A stretch of 64,000 nt of DNA from Deltaproteobacteria bacterium (GTDB taxonomy: Bacteria; UBA10199; DSSB01): positions 178,618 to 242,617 of the forward strand of contig JACKPJ010000002.1 in assembly GCA_024233625.1 (NCBI GenBank), read 5' to 3'. Below the pieces are notes generated by a model. It ran no database searches, was not told where the DNA came from, and worked only from the letters and a program-made list of their open reading frames with translations. Position numbers and translations under genes: made by a program. This document shows, one piece after another, positions 33,329-43,246 of the stretch. Numbering within the stretch: position 1 is the first letter of the stretch; each line of letters starts with the position of its first letter.

Positions 33329-36226
33329 ATGAAAATGAAATCATTAAAATCAAAAATTGCTTTGTTTTTAACTACTTGCCTTTTTCTTGCCATTGCAGGA
33401 TGTGGGGATGATGTTCCCTTCACTTTAAATGGAAATCAAGACGATAGTGGTTCGATTGTTCCTCGTCCAGGGGTGTCCGATGGAGGAGAAGGAGGATCTG
33501 GCGGGGATTCGCAAGGAGGTAATGGAGGATCCGGTGACTGCATGTTTTACATTACTGGAGAAGGTGGAGTTGGAGGACCTGACCTTTTTGTGCAAATCAG
33601 TTCTGCGGCAGATCCTCAAGATCCTATCCACGTTACAGAGGGGCAGCCAGATAAATTTACAGGGCCGATTGGTTTTAAAGTAGACCCAAATGATAGTAGT
33701 AAAATTTCTCTTTCAAATACAAACTGGCCTGCGGGTTTTATTCGTTTTTATGGCGATCCTCCTGCAGACGTAAGAATTGTCGCTGATAAATCTTTTAATG
33801 CTAGTGGCACTTATACTGATGGTCATATTGAATTTACCATTCCTGAACTCACCATAAGCTTAGTCAAGCCTTATTCAATTGATGATCCTTTTGATACAGG
33901 TACCGAACCGATTGGCCCAGTGACGATTACAACGAAACCCGGTATCCATGTTCAAGGGAACCATCTAGAATTAACTTCGGATGGAATACCCCCTGATCCT
34001 AACCAAGGAGCTCCTTATCCAATCAAGCTCGTCGGTGGCTATGTTGAAGAGGTACTAGGGGAGGAGTTGAAATCTTATTTGCAAGATGTACTTCTAGGTG
34101 GTGCGATGTTAGTCGAGATTACGGGTTATCTTGATCGTTTGCCTGAGGAAGCTTGTTCGGGAGATGGACCACCTCCTCCAGAAGAGGGAGAAGATCCGCA
34201 AGATATTAACGTGGGTCCCGAAGAGTTTAATATTATCGATACTCAAAATGATATTCCTATCGACAAATACCAGGATATGTTGGCTTTAGTTGGATTACGA
34301 GAAGCCTTTGGTCAAACTGTGTTAGATTGTAAAACTCCTGGAGCGAAGGGAATTGACCAGCGTTTGGTTGAGATTAAAAATACTTTAGAAGATGAAGATA
34401 TCATCATAACCAAGATAGAAGTCTTTGATGATGATGACGATGGTAATATTGTACACCCACTTTGTCCTGATGAACAAGAGTTTAACCGCGGAACAATATT
34501 TGCCGTGGAAGATGAAGGAGCAACTTGTGAAATTATTAATCAATTTAACAAGACAACTCCATGTACTTTAGTACCCGGTGCACACATCAGTACAAAAGTT
34601 ATTTATACTCCTAAAAACTTTATTGAACCACCCGAAGGAGAGCCTCTTATTGAGGATACAGGTTATATCGTCTTCACATATAAAGTGGGGGTTGATGGGC
34701 CTGAAAAACAGTATGAATTTCCTCTTAAAGGTTTAACAGCTCCAACTCCAAAGGACTATTTCTCAGTTCGTCGGCAAGGAGATGTGGCTCCTGCAGATCC
34801 TATTAAATTTGGTGTGCCGCAGGGTGATACAGATTTGACTCTAGATTTAGAACTGGTTTCGACTAGTGAAGATGCTTGGGATGTATTGGATATTAAGATC
34901 CAAGATGATCCAGACGCAAAATTTAAAGGTCCTGAAAATTGGGACCCTGTTTTACCTGAGGCTTCCGAAGAAGAACCAAAGCTCATTACTTTTAAAGTTA
35001 GCTATAATCCTGGAGTCATGGAAGGAAACCATAGTGCGAATTTAGTCGTCACTTTGCGTAATAAAGCTAGTCCTGATATCGTGGTAGATTTAACTGTTGG
35101 ACTTAAGGGAAGTATTGGTATTCCCGATATTGGTGATGAAGGCTACACATATTCGGCATTAGTTCAAGTTGTGGGTGGATTCATTGACCATGGACTCCTG
35201 ACGGAACCTCTTTGGTCAGGTCCATTCTATGTCAATGGATATGAGTTCCCAACCGTGGAGCTTGAAATGAAAGCCACCAAAATGGGCAATCGTATGGTTA
35301 AAGTTGAACTCGTGATGCCTACTGCCTATAATGACTTTAATAATAATGACGAATTCATGAGTGATTTTGTTGATAAATTAGGAAAACCGGATCAAGTGAA
35401 TATTCGTAAAACTGGCACTATCCGAATGTGGAACCGACAAGGAAGTAAGGACGATCAGGGTAATGGTTTAGGTGCAGGCACTAAAGAAACCGGAAACAAC
35501 CCCGATTGTAAACAGCCAGAAGACCTTTCGAAGCCTTTTAATAATGGCTGCGCGCACTTTTATATGGCCTTCTTTGATGAAGTTGGAGACACTCATAGTG
35601 TTGAAGGTATTTATGACCGAGACACAGGTGCGTTGATTTTTCCAGGCAAGAAAGGTGGCGAAGGGGTAACCTTAAGCATTGGTAACTTTTATCATGCTGT
35701 TTTGGCAGATCTTCCCGGTAATGGTAGTATTAACAATGACCCTGATTATCGAGTTCGAACTTATCTCAAAGGTGTGTTGTTTACAGGTGTGTTTAACCAA
35801 ATGACACAAACCTTGATGAACTTGGAAGAACAGCCAGAAGAGTTTGTTCTAATTCCCGATAAACGTTTTACCAATGGACTATTAAATATCAATAAAGTTG
35901 ATGATGGAGAGTGCCCTGATAAATATCTCAATCCTGATTATTGGGACGTATTTAAAAATCCAGATTCTTTGACGGATGAGCAAATCCTTTCAGGAACGCC
36001 AACCTTTAGATGTTATATGACCGAGGGAGGCTTTTTAAGAGGTATGCCGGTCAGTCTACGCGATAACCAACCTGAGAAAAATCAAGGGATATGGTACTTT
36101 GACACCACTTTTGGTTATGTTGGGATGTTCCCTGAAGGTGTCAATGACCCCAATGTTCCAAGTTTTATGAAGGGAACCACTGCTCATTTTGCCTTGCAGA
36201 TTATGATTAAGGCAAAGAAAATCTGA
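33329..36226 (+). CDS. Large lipoprotein with Gly-rich linker, 965 residues
   Basis: The signal peptide ends in the lipobox AIAGC. A Gly/Ser/Asp-rich linker (about residues 45-75) is followed by beta-rich domains. A middle part (about 475-590) with VSYNPGVMEG and LVVTLRN resembles the Ig-like ASPM/SPD-2/hydin or choice-of-anchor D repeats. The C-terminal part is unrecognised. The ATG at 33329 has GGAGG five bases upstream and is preferred to a GTG at 33323. It follows the 1326-residue lipoprotein and ends in a strong terminator. Confidence 0.8.
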   Translation: MKMKSLKSKIALFLTTCLFLAIAGCGDDVPFTLNGNQDDSGSIVPRPGVSDGGEGGSGGDSQGGNGGSGDCMFYITGEGGVGGPDLFVQISSAADPQDPIHVTEGQPDKFTGPIGFKVDPNDSSKISLSNTNWPAGFIRFYGDPPADVRIVADKSFNASGTYTDGHIEFTIPELTISLVKPYSIDDPFDTGTEPIGPVTITTKPGIHVQGNHLELTSDGIPPDPNQGAPYPIKLVGGYVEEVLGEELKSYLQDVLLGGAMLVEITGYLDRLPEEACSGDGPPPPEEGEDPQDINVGPEEFNIIDTQNDIPIDKYQDMLALVGLREAFGQTVLDCKTPGAKGIDQRLVEIKNTLEDEDIIITKIEVFDDDDDGNIVHPLCPDEQEFNRGTIFAVEDEGATCEIINQFNKTTPCTLVPGAHISTKVIYTPKNFIEPPEGEPLIEDTGYIVFTYKVGVDGPEKQYEFPLKGLTAPTPKDYFSVRRQGDVAPADPIKFGVPQGDTDLTLDLELVSTSEDAWDVLDIKIQDDPDAKFKGPENWDPVLPEASEEEPKLITFKVSYNPGVMEGNHSANLVVTLRNKASPDIVVDLTVGLKGSIGIPDIGDEGYTYSALVQVVGGFIDHGLLTEPLWSGPFYVNGYEFPTVELEMKATKMGNRMVKVELVMPTAYNDFNNNDEFMSDFVDKLGKPDQVNIRKTGTIRMWNRQGSKDDQGNGLGAGTKETGNNPDCKQPEDLSKPFNNGCAHFYMAFFDEVGDTHSVEGIYDRDTGALIFPGKKGGEGVTLSIGNFYHAVLADLPGNGSINNDPDYRVRTYLKGVLFTGVFNQMTQTLMNLEEQPEEFVLIPDKRFTNGLLNINKVDDGECPDKYLNPDYWDVFKNPDSLTDEQILSGTPTFRCYMTEGGFLRGMPVSLRDNQPEKNQGIWYFDTTFGYVGMFPEGVNDPNVPSFMKGTTAHFALQIMIKAKKI

Positions 36227-36236
36227 TGATTTCTTC

Positions 36237-36272
36237 AAGGCTGACTTTAAATAAAAGTCAGCCTTTTTTTTT
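36237..36272 (+). terminator. Strong intrinsic terminator of the 965-residue lipoprotein gene
   Basis: A perfect 12-bp stem (36237-36248 with 36254-36265), 5-base loop, then a T run to 36272. It closes the plus-strand series that begins at 25153 or 26909. Confidence 0.93.
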
Positions 36273-36401
36273 GATCGAGGTTTGAGGGAACTTCTATCAA
36301 AGACACACTAACTAAGTTTTTTGATGGAGGTAAGAATGAAATCAAAAAATGCGCTCGCTCTGAGCGCCTTGTCTTTAACAGAAAAAACGATGGGTTGTTT
36401 A

Positions 36402-37544
36402 TTATGTACCCCTTAATTTCTTTACGGCTTGAATGACTAACTCGGCTGCTTTGAGTATCTCTTCTTGAGTATTAAATCGTCCAAATCCAAAGCGAATAGC
36501 ACTTTGGATTTTTTTTTCAGAAAGTTGCATGGCTTGAAGTACATATGAAGCTGATGCATTGCCTGAGGCACAAGCCGACCCAGAAGAGACAGCAACTTCA
36601 CGTAATTCCATCATGAGAGCTGCACTTGGGACTCCAATAAAACTCAAATTGAGGTTGCTACAGAGGCGATTTTCTTTGGGTCCATTAATTACTATGTCAC
36701 TGAGTTGGTTTTGTAAGCTGGATAAAAAAAGTTTATTTAAGCTTTGCAGATGTTCTTGATCTTTTTCTAAAGAAGATAAAACAATTTCAGAAGATTTGCC
36801 AAGACCCACGATGCCTGCTACATTGAGTGTTCCTGGGCGTAGGCCTCCTTCTTGCCCACCGCCAAAGTTTAGCGCTTGCAACTCGAGTTTAGGTTTTTTC
36901 TTTTTAATAAAGAGAGCACCAACTCCTTTGGGTCCATAAATTTTGTGTCCAGAAATAGAGAGCATATCTATATTGAGCTCGTTAACATCGATGTTCATTT
37001 TTCCAAAGGCTTGTGCGGCGTCACTATGAAAACAAATGTTATTTTCATGTGCAATTTCTCCAATTTTTTTTATATCTTGAAGTGTACCGACTTCGTTATT
37101 TGCGGCCATCACACTGATTAAAATTGTGTCTTTTCGGATAGATTTTTTAAGCTCTTCAATATTGATAAACCCCTTGTGATCGACGTTTAGATAAGTAACC
37201 TCAAAGCCTTCTCTTTCTAATTGATGGCAAGTATCGAGTATAGCCTTGTGTTCTGTGCTCACCGTGATAAGGTGTTTACCGAATTGGCCATTAGCTCGGG
37301 CATATCCCAGTAAAGCAAGGTTATTGGATTCTGTTGCTCCACTTGTGAAGATCACTTCTTCAGGAGAGGCTTGAATGACCGAAGCAACTAGTTTTCTTGC
37401 ATGCTCTACAGCAGCTTTTGCTTGCCAACCATATGGGTGTGATTCACTGGAAGGGTTGCCAAAGTGCTCCTTTAAGTAAGGTAGCATCGCTTCTAAGACT
37501 TGAGGATCCATTGGGGTTGTTGCGTTATGGTCAAGATAAATCAT
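36402..37544 (-). CDS. iscS: Cysteine desulfurase
   Basis: A 380-residue PLP enzyme that takes sulfur from cysteine for Fe-S clusters and thiolated tRNA. Lys201 in SISGHKIYGPKG should bind PLP, and Cys325 in SSGSACASGNA is the persulfide Cys; the GSACAS loop is of the IscS/NifS class rather than SufS. It starts YLDHNATTPMDP, as expected. It is divergent from mrp, and an IscA-type carrier lies 5.7 kb away, but no iscU or iscR is adjacent. Confidence 0.93.
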   Translation of the reverse strand: MIYLDHNATTPMDPQVLEAMLPYLKEHFGNPSSESHPYGWQAKAAVEHARKLVASVIQASPEEVIFTSGATESNNLALLGYARANGQFGKHLITVSTEHKAILDTCHQLEREGFEVTYLNVDHKGFINIEELKKSIRKDTILISVMAANNEVGTLQDIKKIGEIAHENNICFHSDAAQAFGKMNIDVNELNIDMLSISGHKIYGPKGVGALFIKKKKPKLELQALNFGGGQEGGLRPGTLNVAGIVGLGKSSEIVLSSLEKDQEHLQSLNKLFLSSLQNQLSDIVINGPKENRLCSNLNLSFIGVPSAALMMELREVAVSSGSACASGNASASYVLQAMQLSEKKIQSAIRFGFGRFNTQEEILKAAELVIQAVKKLRGT

Positions 37545-37826
37545 GTAAGTATTTTATATATTTTTGCTAGTTGCATTGATTAAATATGTTTTAGAAAACA
37601 ATTTTAAAAGTATCCAAGTTCAAGTTTAACTATAAAAGATAGAAAAGTCTAATGAGAGTGATAAAAAATAGCAATTTACTTTGCCTGTGAAAAAATAAGC
37701 GCACAAAGTATATTGAACTATGCTTTCTAATTAAACATTTTCTCTGTTTTTATATTTTGCTATTGTTCAACATTTAATAGGGAGTGACTATTTTTAGTGG
37801 CCTCATAATTGATCTAAGGAGAAAAA

Positions 37827-38909
37827 ATGAAAGTTGATGAGATTCAGATTGTTAAAAAAATTCAGGAGACTTTGAAAAGTATTCAGCATCCTTTATTAAA
37901 GAAAAGCATCGTTGATTTAAATATGATACGTCATTTAGAGTTCCAATCAGGGGTTTTGAGTTTAAAGCTAACTCAACTTAGTCCTAATTCAATTTACAAT
38001 CACCAAGTTGAAGATTCTGTTCGTGATGCTTTAGCCAAAATTTCTGAAATCACAGACTTGCAGATAAGTTTGAATTGGGAAGTGTCCGGAGGAAAAAGTG
38101 CTCAAAATAGCTCCTTACCTGGAGTTAAAAATATTGTTGCTGTTGCAAGTGGTAAAGGTGGTGTGGGAAAATCGACTGTTGCGCTTAATTTAGCGCTGGC
38201 TCTTTCGAAATCAGGAGCAAAAGTTGGGGTTCTTGATACGGATATTTATGGACCTTCTCTCCCGACCTTAATGGGTTTAAAAAATACCCCTCCTCTCATT
38301 GATGGAGAAAAGAAGAAAATGCTTCCTTTGGAGAAATTCGGAATTAAGACCATGAGTATTGGGTATTTAATTAAAGATGAAGATGCTGCCGTTTGGCGTG
38401 GGCCTATGATTGGGCGTATGGTTCAGCAGTTTGTACAAGATGTTTTGTGGGGAGATTTAGATTATTTAATATTAGATTTGCCTCCAGGAACTGGAGATAT
38501 TCAGCTTTCTCTCAGTCAAATGCTTTCCATTACCGGAGCAGTTATTGTGACGACACCCCAGGATGTTGCACTAGCAGATGTGATTCGCAGTATTGCAATG
38601 TTTCAGAAAGTCCAAATACCTATTTTGGGAATGGTAGAAAATATGAGTTATTTCTCTTGTCCAAAATGTCATGAAATTAGCCATATTTTTGGTCAAGGTG
38701 GGGGAGAAAAAAAGGCAAAAAATCAGAATATTCCTTTTTTAGGGTCGATTCCTCTTGATAACCGCATTTGTGAGGCAAGTGATTTAGGAAAACCTATTTT
38801 GGAATCCGATCTTGAATCCGAGCAGGCACAAAAGTTTTTAAGTCTTGCAAGTTCTGTTTCTGATCAAGTTTGTCTTGCGAATGATAGAAAGATTGAAATA
38901 AAATTATAA
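37827..38909 (+). CDS. mrp: Mrp/ApbC family Fe-S cluster carrier ATPase
   Basis: A 360-residue P-loop protein. The N-terminal 85 residues form a MIP18/DUF59-like domain. The deviant Walker A KGGVGKST is at 110-117, the DTDIYGPS switch follows, and the Cys pair C278-P-K-C281 would hold a bridging 4Fe-4S cluster between two subunits. AAGGAG stands before the ATG. It is divergent from iscS and a globin gene begins three bases after its stop. Confidence 0.93.
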   Translation: MKVDEIQIVKKIQETLKSIQHPLLKKSIVDLNMIRHLEFQSGVLSLKLTQLSPNSIYNHQVEDSVRDALAKISEITDLQISLNWEVSGGKSAQNSSLPGVKNIVAVASGKGGVGKSTVALNLALALSKSGAKVGVLDTDIYGPSLPTLMGLKNTPPLIDGEKKKMLPLEKFGIKTMSIGYLIKDEDAAVWRGPMIGRMVQQFVQDVLWGDLDYLILDLPPGTGDIQLSLSQMLSITGAVIVTTPQDVALADVIRSIAMFQKVQIPILGMVENMSYFSCPKCHEISHIFGQGGGEKKAKNQNIPFLGSIPLDNRICEASDLGKPILESDLESEQAQKFLSLASSVSDQVCLANDRKIEIKL

Positions 38910-38912
38910 TAT

Positions 38913-39332
38913 ATGAAAAATTTTGAAGCAATATTTAATGATAGCTATTCTCGAGTCTTAGCAGCAAAAAAAAATGACAGAAATTTTTTTGATCATTTTT
39001 ATGAAATATTTATTAATCAGTCAGATGAAATTGCAAAGAAGTTTGTCAATACCGATATGCAACGACAAAAGGATATGCTCAAAACTTCCTTTTTTCACAT
39101 TCTGAATTTTTTTGTTCAGAAAACTGCAAGTAAATATATTCAAGATATTGCGCAATTACATCATGATAAAATCAAAGTAACTCACGAAGAGTATCGGATT
39201 TGGATGGACTCGATTATTGCTTCTGTCAATGAATACGATCCTATGTTTAGTAACGATGTTGAAGTTGCATGGAGAGTCGTGATGGCTCCCGGTATTGAGT
39301 TTATGAAATACTTTACTCATCAATCGAAATGA
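38913..39332 (+). CDS. Single-domain globin
   Basis: A 139-residue helical protein with the pattern of bacterial single-domain globins. The likely proximal His is in QLHHDKIKV (His83 or His84), followed by YRIWMDSIIASVNEYDP and AWRVVMAPGIEFM, which match the F-G-H helix region of this group. Such globins bind oxygen or nitric oxide. There is no reductase domain. It is probably cotranscribed with mrp, and links NO or O2 chemistry with Fe-S repair by position. Its last 20 bases overlap the convergent hisC-type gene. Confidence 0.75.
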   Translation: MKNFEAIFNDSYSRVLAAKKNDRNFFDHFYEIFINQSDEIAKKFVNTDMQRQKDMLKTSFFHILNFFVQKTASKYIQDIAQLHHDKIKVTHEEYRIWMDSIIASVNEYDPMFSNDVEVAWRVVMAPGIEFMKYFTHQSK

Positions 39333-40395
39333 CCTTTCCTAATTTTTCGAAATTCTTCATGGCTTTTATAAAAACGTCATTTTCTTTGGGTAGTCCAATA
39401 CTGACTCGGAGACAATTTCTAAGTCCAGGATAGTGTGAAAAATCTCTAATTAAGACATGGTGTTTGAGTAAAAGATTAAAGCATACCTTAGCATCTTTGG
39501 CACGAAATAGAATGAAGTTAGTAGAAGAAGGAAAACATTCAATACTTTCTAATTTTTCTAATTCTTGATAGACGCGATTTCTTTCTTTGATAATTATATC
39601 AATTTGTCTTTTGAAATATTTTTGATGCTTTAAAGCCTCAACAGCAATGATTTCTGTTACGGCGGAAATGCAAAAGGGTAAAAGAACCTTTTTTAACTGA
39701 TCTATAATTTGTTCGTGAGCAATTGTATAACCTAAGCGGATCCCCCCCAAACCAAAACCTTTACTGAAAGTTCGTAAAATAACTAAATTTGGATATTTTT
39801 CTAGGTCTGGAAGTAGACTTTCCTTAGAGAATTGACAGTAAGCTTCATCGAGCACAACTAAGCATTTTGCTGTTTGGATAACTTCGGATAAATCTTCCCT
39901 TGAAAAGAGATTCCCAGTAGGTGCGTTAGGATTACAGAGGAAACAAAGATTTGGTTTTTCTTCTTTTAGCTTTTTGATAAGTTTTTGTTTTGGAAATTGA
40001 AAAGTTTTTCCTTCTAAAGGAACTGTAATTATTTTGTTTCCCAGTAACTTAGCTTCACTTTCATAAACTCCAAAGGTTGGAGGTGCTATCAGTACTTTTC
40101 CTCGGTTTGCTGTAGCTAAAACTAAAGCTTGGATCATGACATTGGATCCGTTACTAAAGAGTAATTGATTTGGTTCTACTTTGAGATCTTGAGCAAGTTT
40201 TTTTTGCAAAGTAAGAGGTTGTATTAACGGGTAACGATTAAACTCAAGTTTTTGAAGTTTTTTGAAAAGCTCGGTTTTAAACTCTTGAGGGAAGTCTGTA
40301 GGTAATTCATTTTGATTGAGTTTAATGATTCTTGAAAATGCTTTTAATTCGTAAGCTTTACTTTGACGGATTTCACGACGAAATAAATTTTTCAT
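39313..40395 (-). CDS. hisC: Histidinol-phosphate aminotransferase-like enzyme
   Basis: A 360-residue class I/II PLP aminotransferase. The PLP Lys is Lys212 in RTFSKGFGLGGIRLGY; the substrate and cofactor segments LNQNELP, NPNAPTGN and VVLDEAYCQFS are as in HisC. HisC transfers an amino group to imidazole-acetol phosphate in histidine synthesis, but orphan copies can act on aromatic or cobalamin-pathway substrates. No other his gene is in the window. It overlaps the globin gene tail to tail. Confidence 0.85.
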   Translation of the reverse strand: MKNLFRREIRQSKAYELKAFSRIIKLNQNELPTDFPQEFKTELFKKLQKLEFNRYPLIQPLTLQKKLAQDLKVEPNQLLFSNGSNVMIQALVLATANRGKVLIAPPTFGVYESEAKLLGNKIITVPLEGKTFQFPKQKLIKKLKEEKPNLCFLCNPNAPTGNLFSREDLSEVIQTAKCLVVLDEAYCQFSKESLLPDLEKYPNLVILRTFSKGFGLGGIRLGYTIAHEQIIDQLKKVLLPFCISAVTEIIAVEALKHQKYFKRQIDIIIKERNRVYQELEKLESIECFPSSTNFILFRAKDAKVCFNLLLKHHVLIRDFSHYPGLRNCLRVSIGLPKENDVFIKAMKNFEKLGKVISIDE

Positions 40396-40709
40396 GATTT
40401 TATTATGTTCCCTGTACTTTTTAGTTTTTTGAATTGATGATTTTAAGAATAATTATTTATCAAAAATTCAAATTTTTAAAATAAAATTATAATGAAAGAA
40501 AAAATAGCTCCTCATTTAAAATAAAAGGATAATTTTTTAACCTAGTTAATCTATAAACAAAGCCATATAAATATTCTGTATCAAATTATTAAATATTATC
40601 ATTTGATTTCTAACGTTTTAAAATTTAAAAAATAGTTTAATAAATGGTCATATTTTTGCATCTATAAAAACTTAGTGTTTTACAAAGGCTTGTGATATGA
40701 GGTTTTTTT
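40396..40709. other. 314-bp AT-rich region between divergent genes
   Basis: Very AT-rich with no ORF, stem or repeat that I can support. It presumably holds promoters for the hisC-type gene (minus) and the 106-residue gene (plus). Confidence 0.6.
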
Positions 40710-41030
40710 ATGAAAAAGCCAGGTGTTATTGAAGTAAGTGATTATGTTCCAAACAAAAACATGGAAGGAGACCTGCACCTTTTTTGGGAAATGGAAATGA
40801 CCTTGGTTAATTCATCAAAAGATCATCATTTTTTCTTGAGGCAAATGGAAGAAACTCATGATGTCTTTGAAAAACTTCGTCTTCATGAAAAATTAGACTC
40901 TTGTAAAGAACTTTACTTCGAAGCTCGAGACATGCTTTATCAAATTGACCCAGCAAAAACTTCTCAAATTGAGAATGAAATCTATACGCAACTGCCATTA
41001 AGCATTGAAGCGACAAACTATGTTCAATGA
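40710..41030 (+). CDS. Hypothetical cytoplasmic protein, 106 residues
   Basis: A helical, acidic small protein without signal peptide or recognised motif. GAGG lies eight bases before the ATG, which supports expression. It stands alone between two minus-strand genes. Function unknown. Confidence 0.6.
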   Translation: MKKPGVIEVSDYVPNKNMEGDLHLFWEMEMTLVNSSKDHHFFLRQMEETHDVFEKLRLHEKLDSCKELYFEARDMLYQIDPAKTSQIENEIYTQLPLSIEATNYVQ

Positions 41031-41082
41031 GAATTTTGCAAAATTACAATAAACTTTTATAGGACTTTTTCAATGGGACAAG

Positions 41083-41922
41083 TTAATACTCCACTTTGAC
41101 TAAAAAAAGTCCATGTCCTGGTGCAGTAATTCCCGCTTTGCGACGATCCTTTGCTGCAAATATATCTAAAAAATCTTGTTCATTGATTTTATTGAGTCCC
41201 ACATCTACGAGAGTTCCAATAATATTACGAATCATATGTTTTAAAAAGCCTCGTCCTTTTATAGTGATGACATATAAGCTTGGAGCATCTTCATCTGGAT
41301 GAAATGAGTCTGTCGGTCCTAAGGCAGAGATGAACTGACTGAGTCCTAAATTTCCAATAAGGCTGTTTCCAAATTCATGAAGTGGAATCTTGTGTAATTG
41401 TGCTTCGTCTATTTTTCGAATACTGGATTTAGCTTGTGAGTCTGCTGCGCAAAATGAAGCAAAATCGTGTTCTCCAATAATGTGTTCAAGACAATCCATC
41501 ATTGTATCGTCATCCAAATTACCGAATCGTCTCCAGGTAAAAGGGCTAAGCAAAGGAAAGGGTTCTCGAGAATTGAATATCAAGTACATATAAGTTTTTT
41601 GTTTTGCAGATTTGAGGGCATGAAAATCTTGGGACACTTCTTCTGCTTCAAGAATAGCAATATCTTCAGGAAGTTGAGAGTTGAGAGCGCGTCTGATGAG
41701 CTTTATGGGCATTTTGTTATGGGTATCAAAATGGGCGACTTGTCCAAGAGCATGAACGCCCGAATCTGTTCTTCCTGATGCGATGATAATGATTTTTTCT
41801 TGTAAAATTTTAGCAAGGCTTTCTTGCAAAACCTGTTGAATAGCAAGACCATTGGGTTGAATCTGCCATCCACAGTATTCTTTACCTAAATAATGAATGA
41901 TGAGTTTAATTCTGCGTTTCAA
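41083..41922 (-). CDS. truA: tRNA pseudouridine(38-40) synthase
   Basis: TruA makes pseudouridine at positions 38-40 of the tRNA anticodon arm. The 279 residues match the family. Asp53 in ASGRTDSGVHALGQVAHF is the catalytic residue; DDTMMDCLEHIIGEHDFASF and FLKHMIRNIIGTLVDVG are further landmarks. The reading frame starts with TTG at 41922, since no in-frame ATG or GTG is suitably placed upstream. Confidence 0.96.
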   Translation of the reverse strand: MKRRIKLIIHYLGKEYCGWQIQPNGLAIQQVLQESLAKILQEKIIIIASGRTDSGVHALGQVAHFDTHNKMPIKLIRRALNSQLPEDIAILEAEEVSQDFHALKSAKQKTYMYLIFNSREPFPLLSPFTWRRFGNLDDDTMMDCLEHIIGEHDFASFCAADSQAKSSIRKIDEAQLHKIPLHEFGNSLIGNLGLSQFISALGPTDSFHPDEDAPSLYVITIKGRGFLKHMIRNIIGTLVDVGLNKINEQDFLDIFAAKDRRKAGITAPGHGLFLVKVEY

Positions 41923-42102
41923 GGATTATATCTCTATGTGTTTTTTTAAATCCTAGGTCTTCAACTGTGGGATTTAGGCTTTGACTTTATGAAAACTAGC
42001 TTGTAATTTTGATCTACACTAGGTTTCGTGATTATTAAATCTAGAATACAAAAAAATAAATGAATTTGTCGAGACTTTAAAGCTACTGATAAGGATATTT
42101 GT

Positions 42103-43134
42103 ATGATGCGACAAAAATATTTGCGAATAATTTTTTGGCTTTTTTTGCTAACTCTCCCTTTTCAATCGGCCGGCTTTATCGATTGTACAGGTCTTGCTGA
42201 CTTTAAGCCTGATAATGAGAATGCAAATGGTCTACTCTATGTTTTAGATAATTCTAATGATTCTGTGTACGTGTTTGAGGACGTTGATAATCTTTCAGGA
42301 GATCAAGATCCTGTGCGGACTATTTCAGGAGATAATACTTTGATCAAGGACCCGCAAGCATTAGCCATTGATTCAACCAGGGACATTTTATATGTTTTAG
42401 ATGCTGCTCAAGATGCAGTTTTAGTATTTACGCGGGCGTCAGAATTAGATGGAGACGAAGATGTCACCAGGTCTTTTCCTATTGATGGAAACCCACAAAG
42501 TATGAGTTATGATAGTAGCAATGATCGTTTGTATGTGAGTGATGTTGCCAATGAAAGTATTTTAGTTTGGGATGATGTCAGCTTAGCCGCGGATAATGCA
42601 GGTCCCAATCGTATTTTTGACATCGGTTATATAGCAAGTACGATCTTAGTGGATCCTGTAAATGACGCTTTATATGTAGGGGACCCTGATCTTAAGTCCG
42701 TCCAAGTCTATTTACAGCCTGGAGGGTCAAGCGGTACTGTTAATCCTGATAGAAGCATTATAAAATCAATAACTAATGAAGATGACCCAGAAGACGTCGA
42801 AGAATTTGAGAGCATTGATGCACTTGCAGTCGATACTTCAGATAATGTTCTATTTGTTGCGGATGGGCAAAATGAAAAAGTTGATATCTTTGAAAGTGCA
42901 TTTTTTTTAGAAGGAGAGCTTGAGCCAGATCGACAGCTTTTGGGTGATGCTAGCTTGGTGACAGATGAAATAAAGTTTTTGCTTTTCTCAGATAGTAAAC
43001 TTTATGGTGTGATAAATGATAATCAAGTAGCTATTTGGGGTGATCCTGATAATCTTGAGGGCGATATTGCTCCGACTCGAATCATCAATATTAAATCTGC
43101 AAATAGAATCATCGCAATTGATGTTGATATTTAA
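42103..43134 (+). CDS. Exported beta-propeller protein
   Basis: A 343-residue exported protein (signal peptide of about 24 residues). Five to six repeats follow the scheme Y-V-x-D-x-x-x-D-x-V-x-V-F ... L-x-G-D-x-x-P-x-R-x-I, as in NHL or YVTN-like propellers, with many Asp. Such proteins are usually binding scaffolds on the surface or in the periplasm. AAGGAT precedes the ATG. No partner is obvious. Confidence 0.75.
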   Translation: MMRQKYLRIIFWLFLLTLPFQSAGFIDCTGLADFKPDNENANGLLYVLDNSNDSVYVFEDVDNLSGDQDPVRTISGDNTLIKDPQALAIDSTRDILYVLDAAQDAVLVFTRASELDGDEDVTRSFPIDGNPQSMSYDSSNDRLYVSDVANESILVWDDVSLAADNAGPNRIFDIGYIASTILVDPVNDALYVGDPDLKSVQVYLQPGGSSGTVNPDRSIIKSITNEDDPEDVEEFESIDALAVDTSDNVLFVADGQNEKVDIFESAFFLEGELEPDRQLLGDASLVTDEIKFLLFSDSKLYGVINDNQVAIWGDPDNLEGDIAPTRIINIKSANRIIAIDVDI

Positions 43135-43246
43135 AATTTAAAGAATATTTAGGATAGATAGCTAAGTGATATAAAAAAATGCCCTATTGAAAAAAAATCA
43201 TGAATCGATTATTAAATAATTAGTAACTTTTTGTAAAAAGGTTTTA

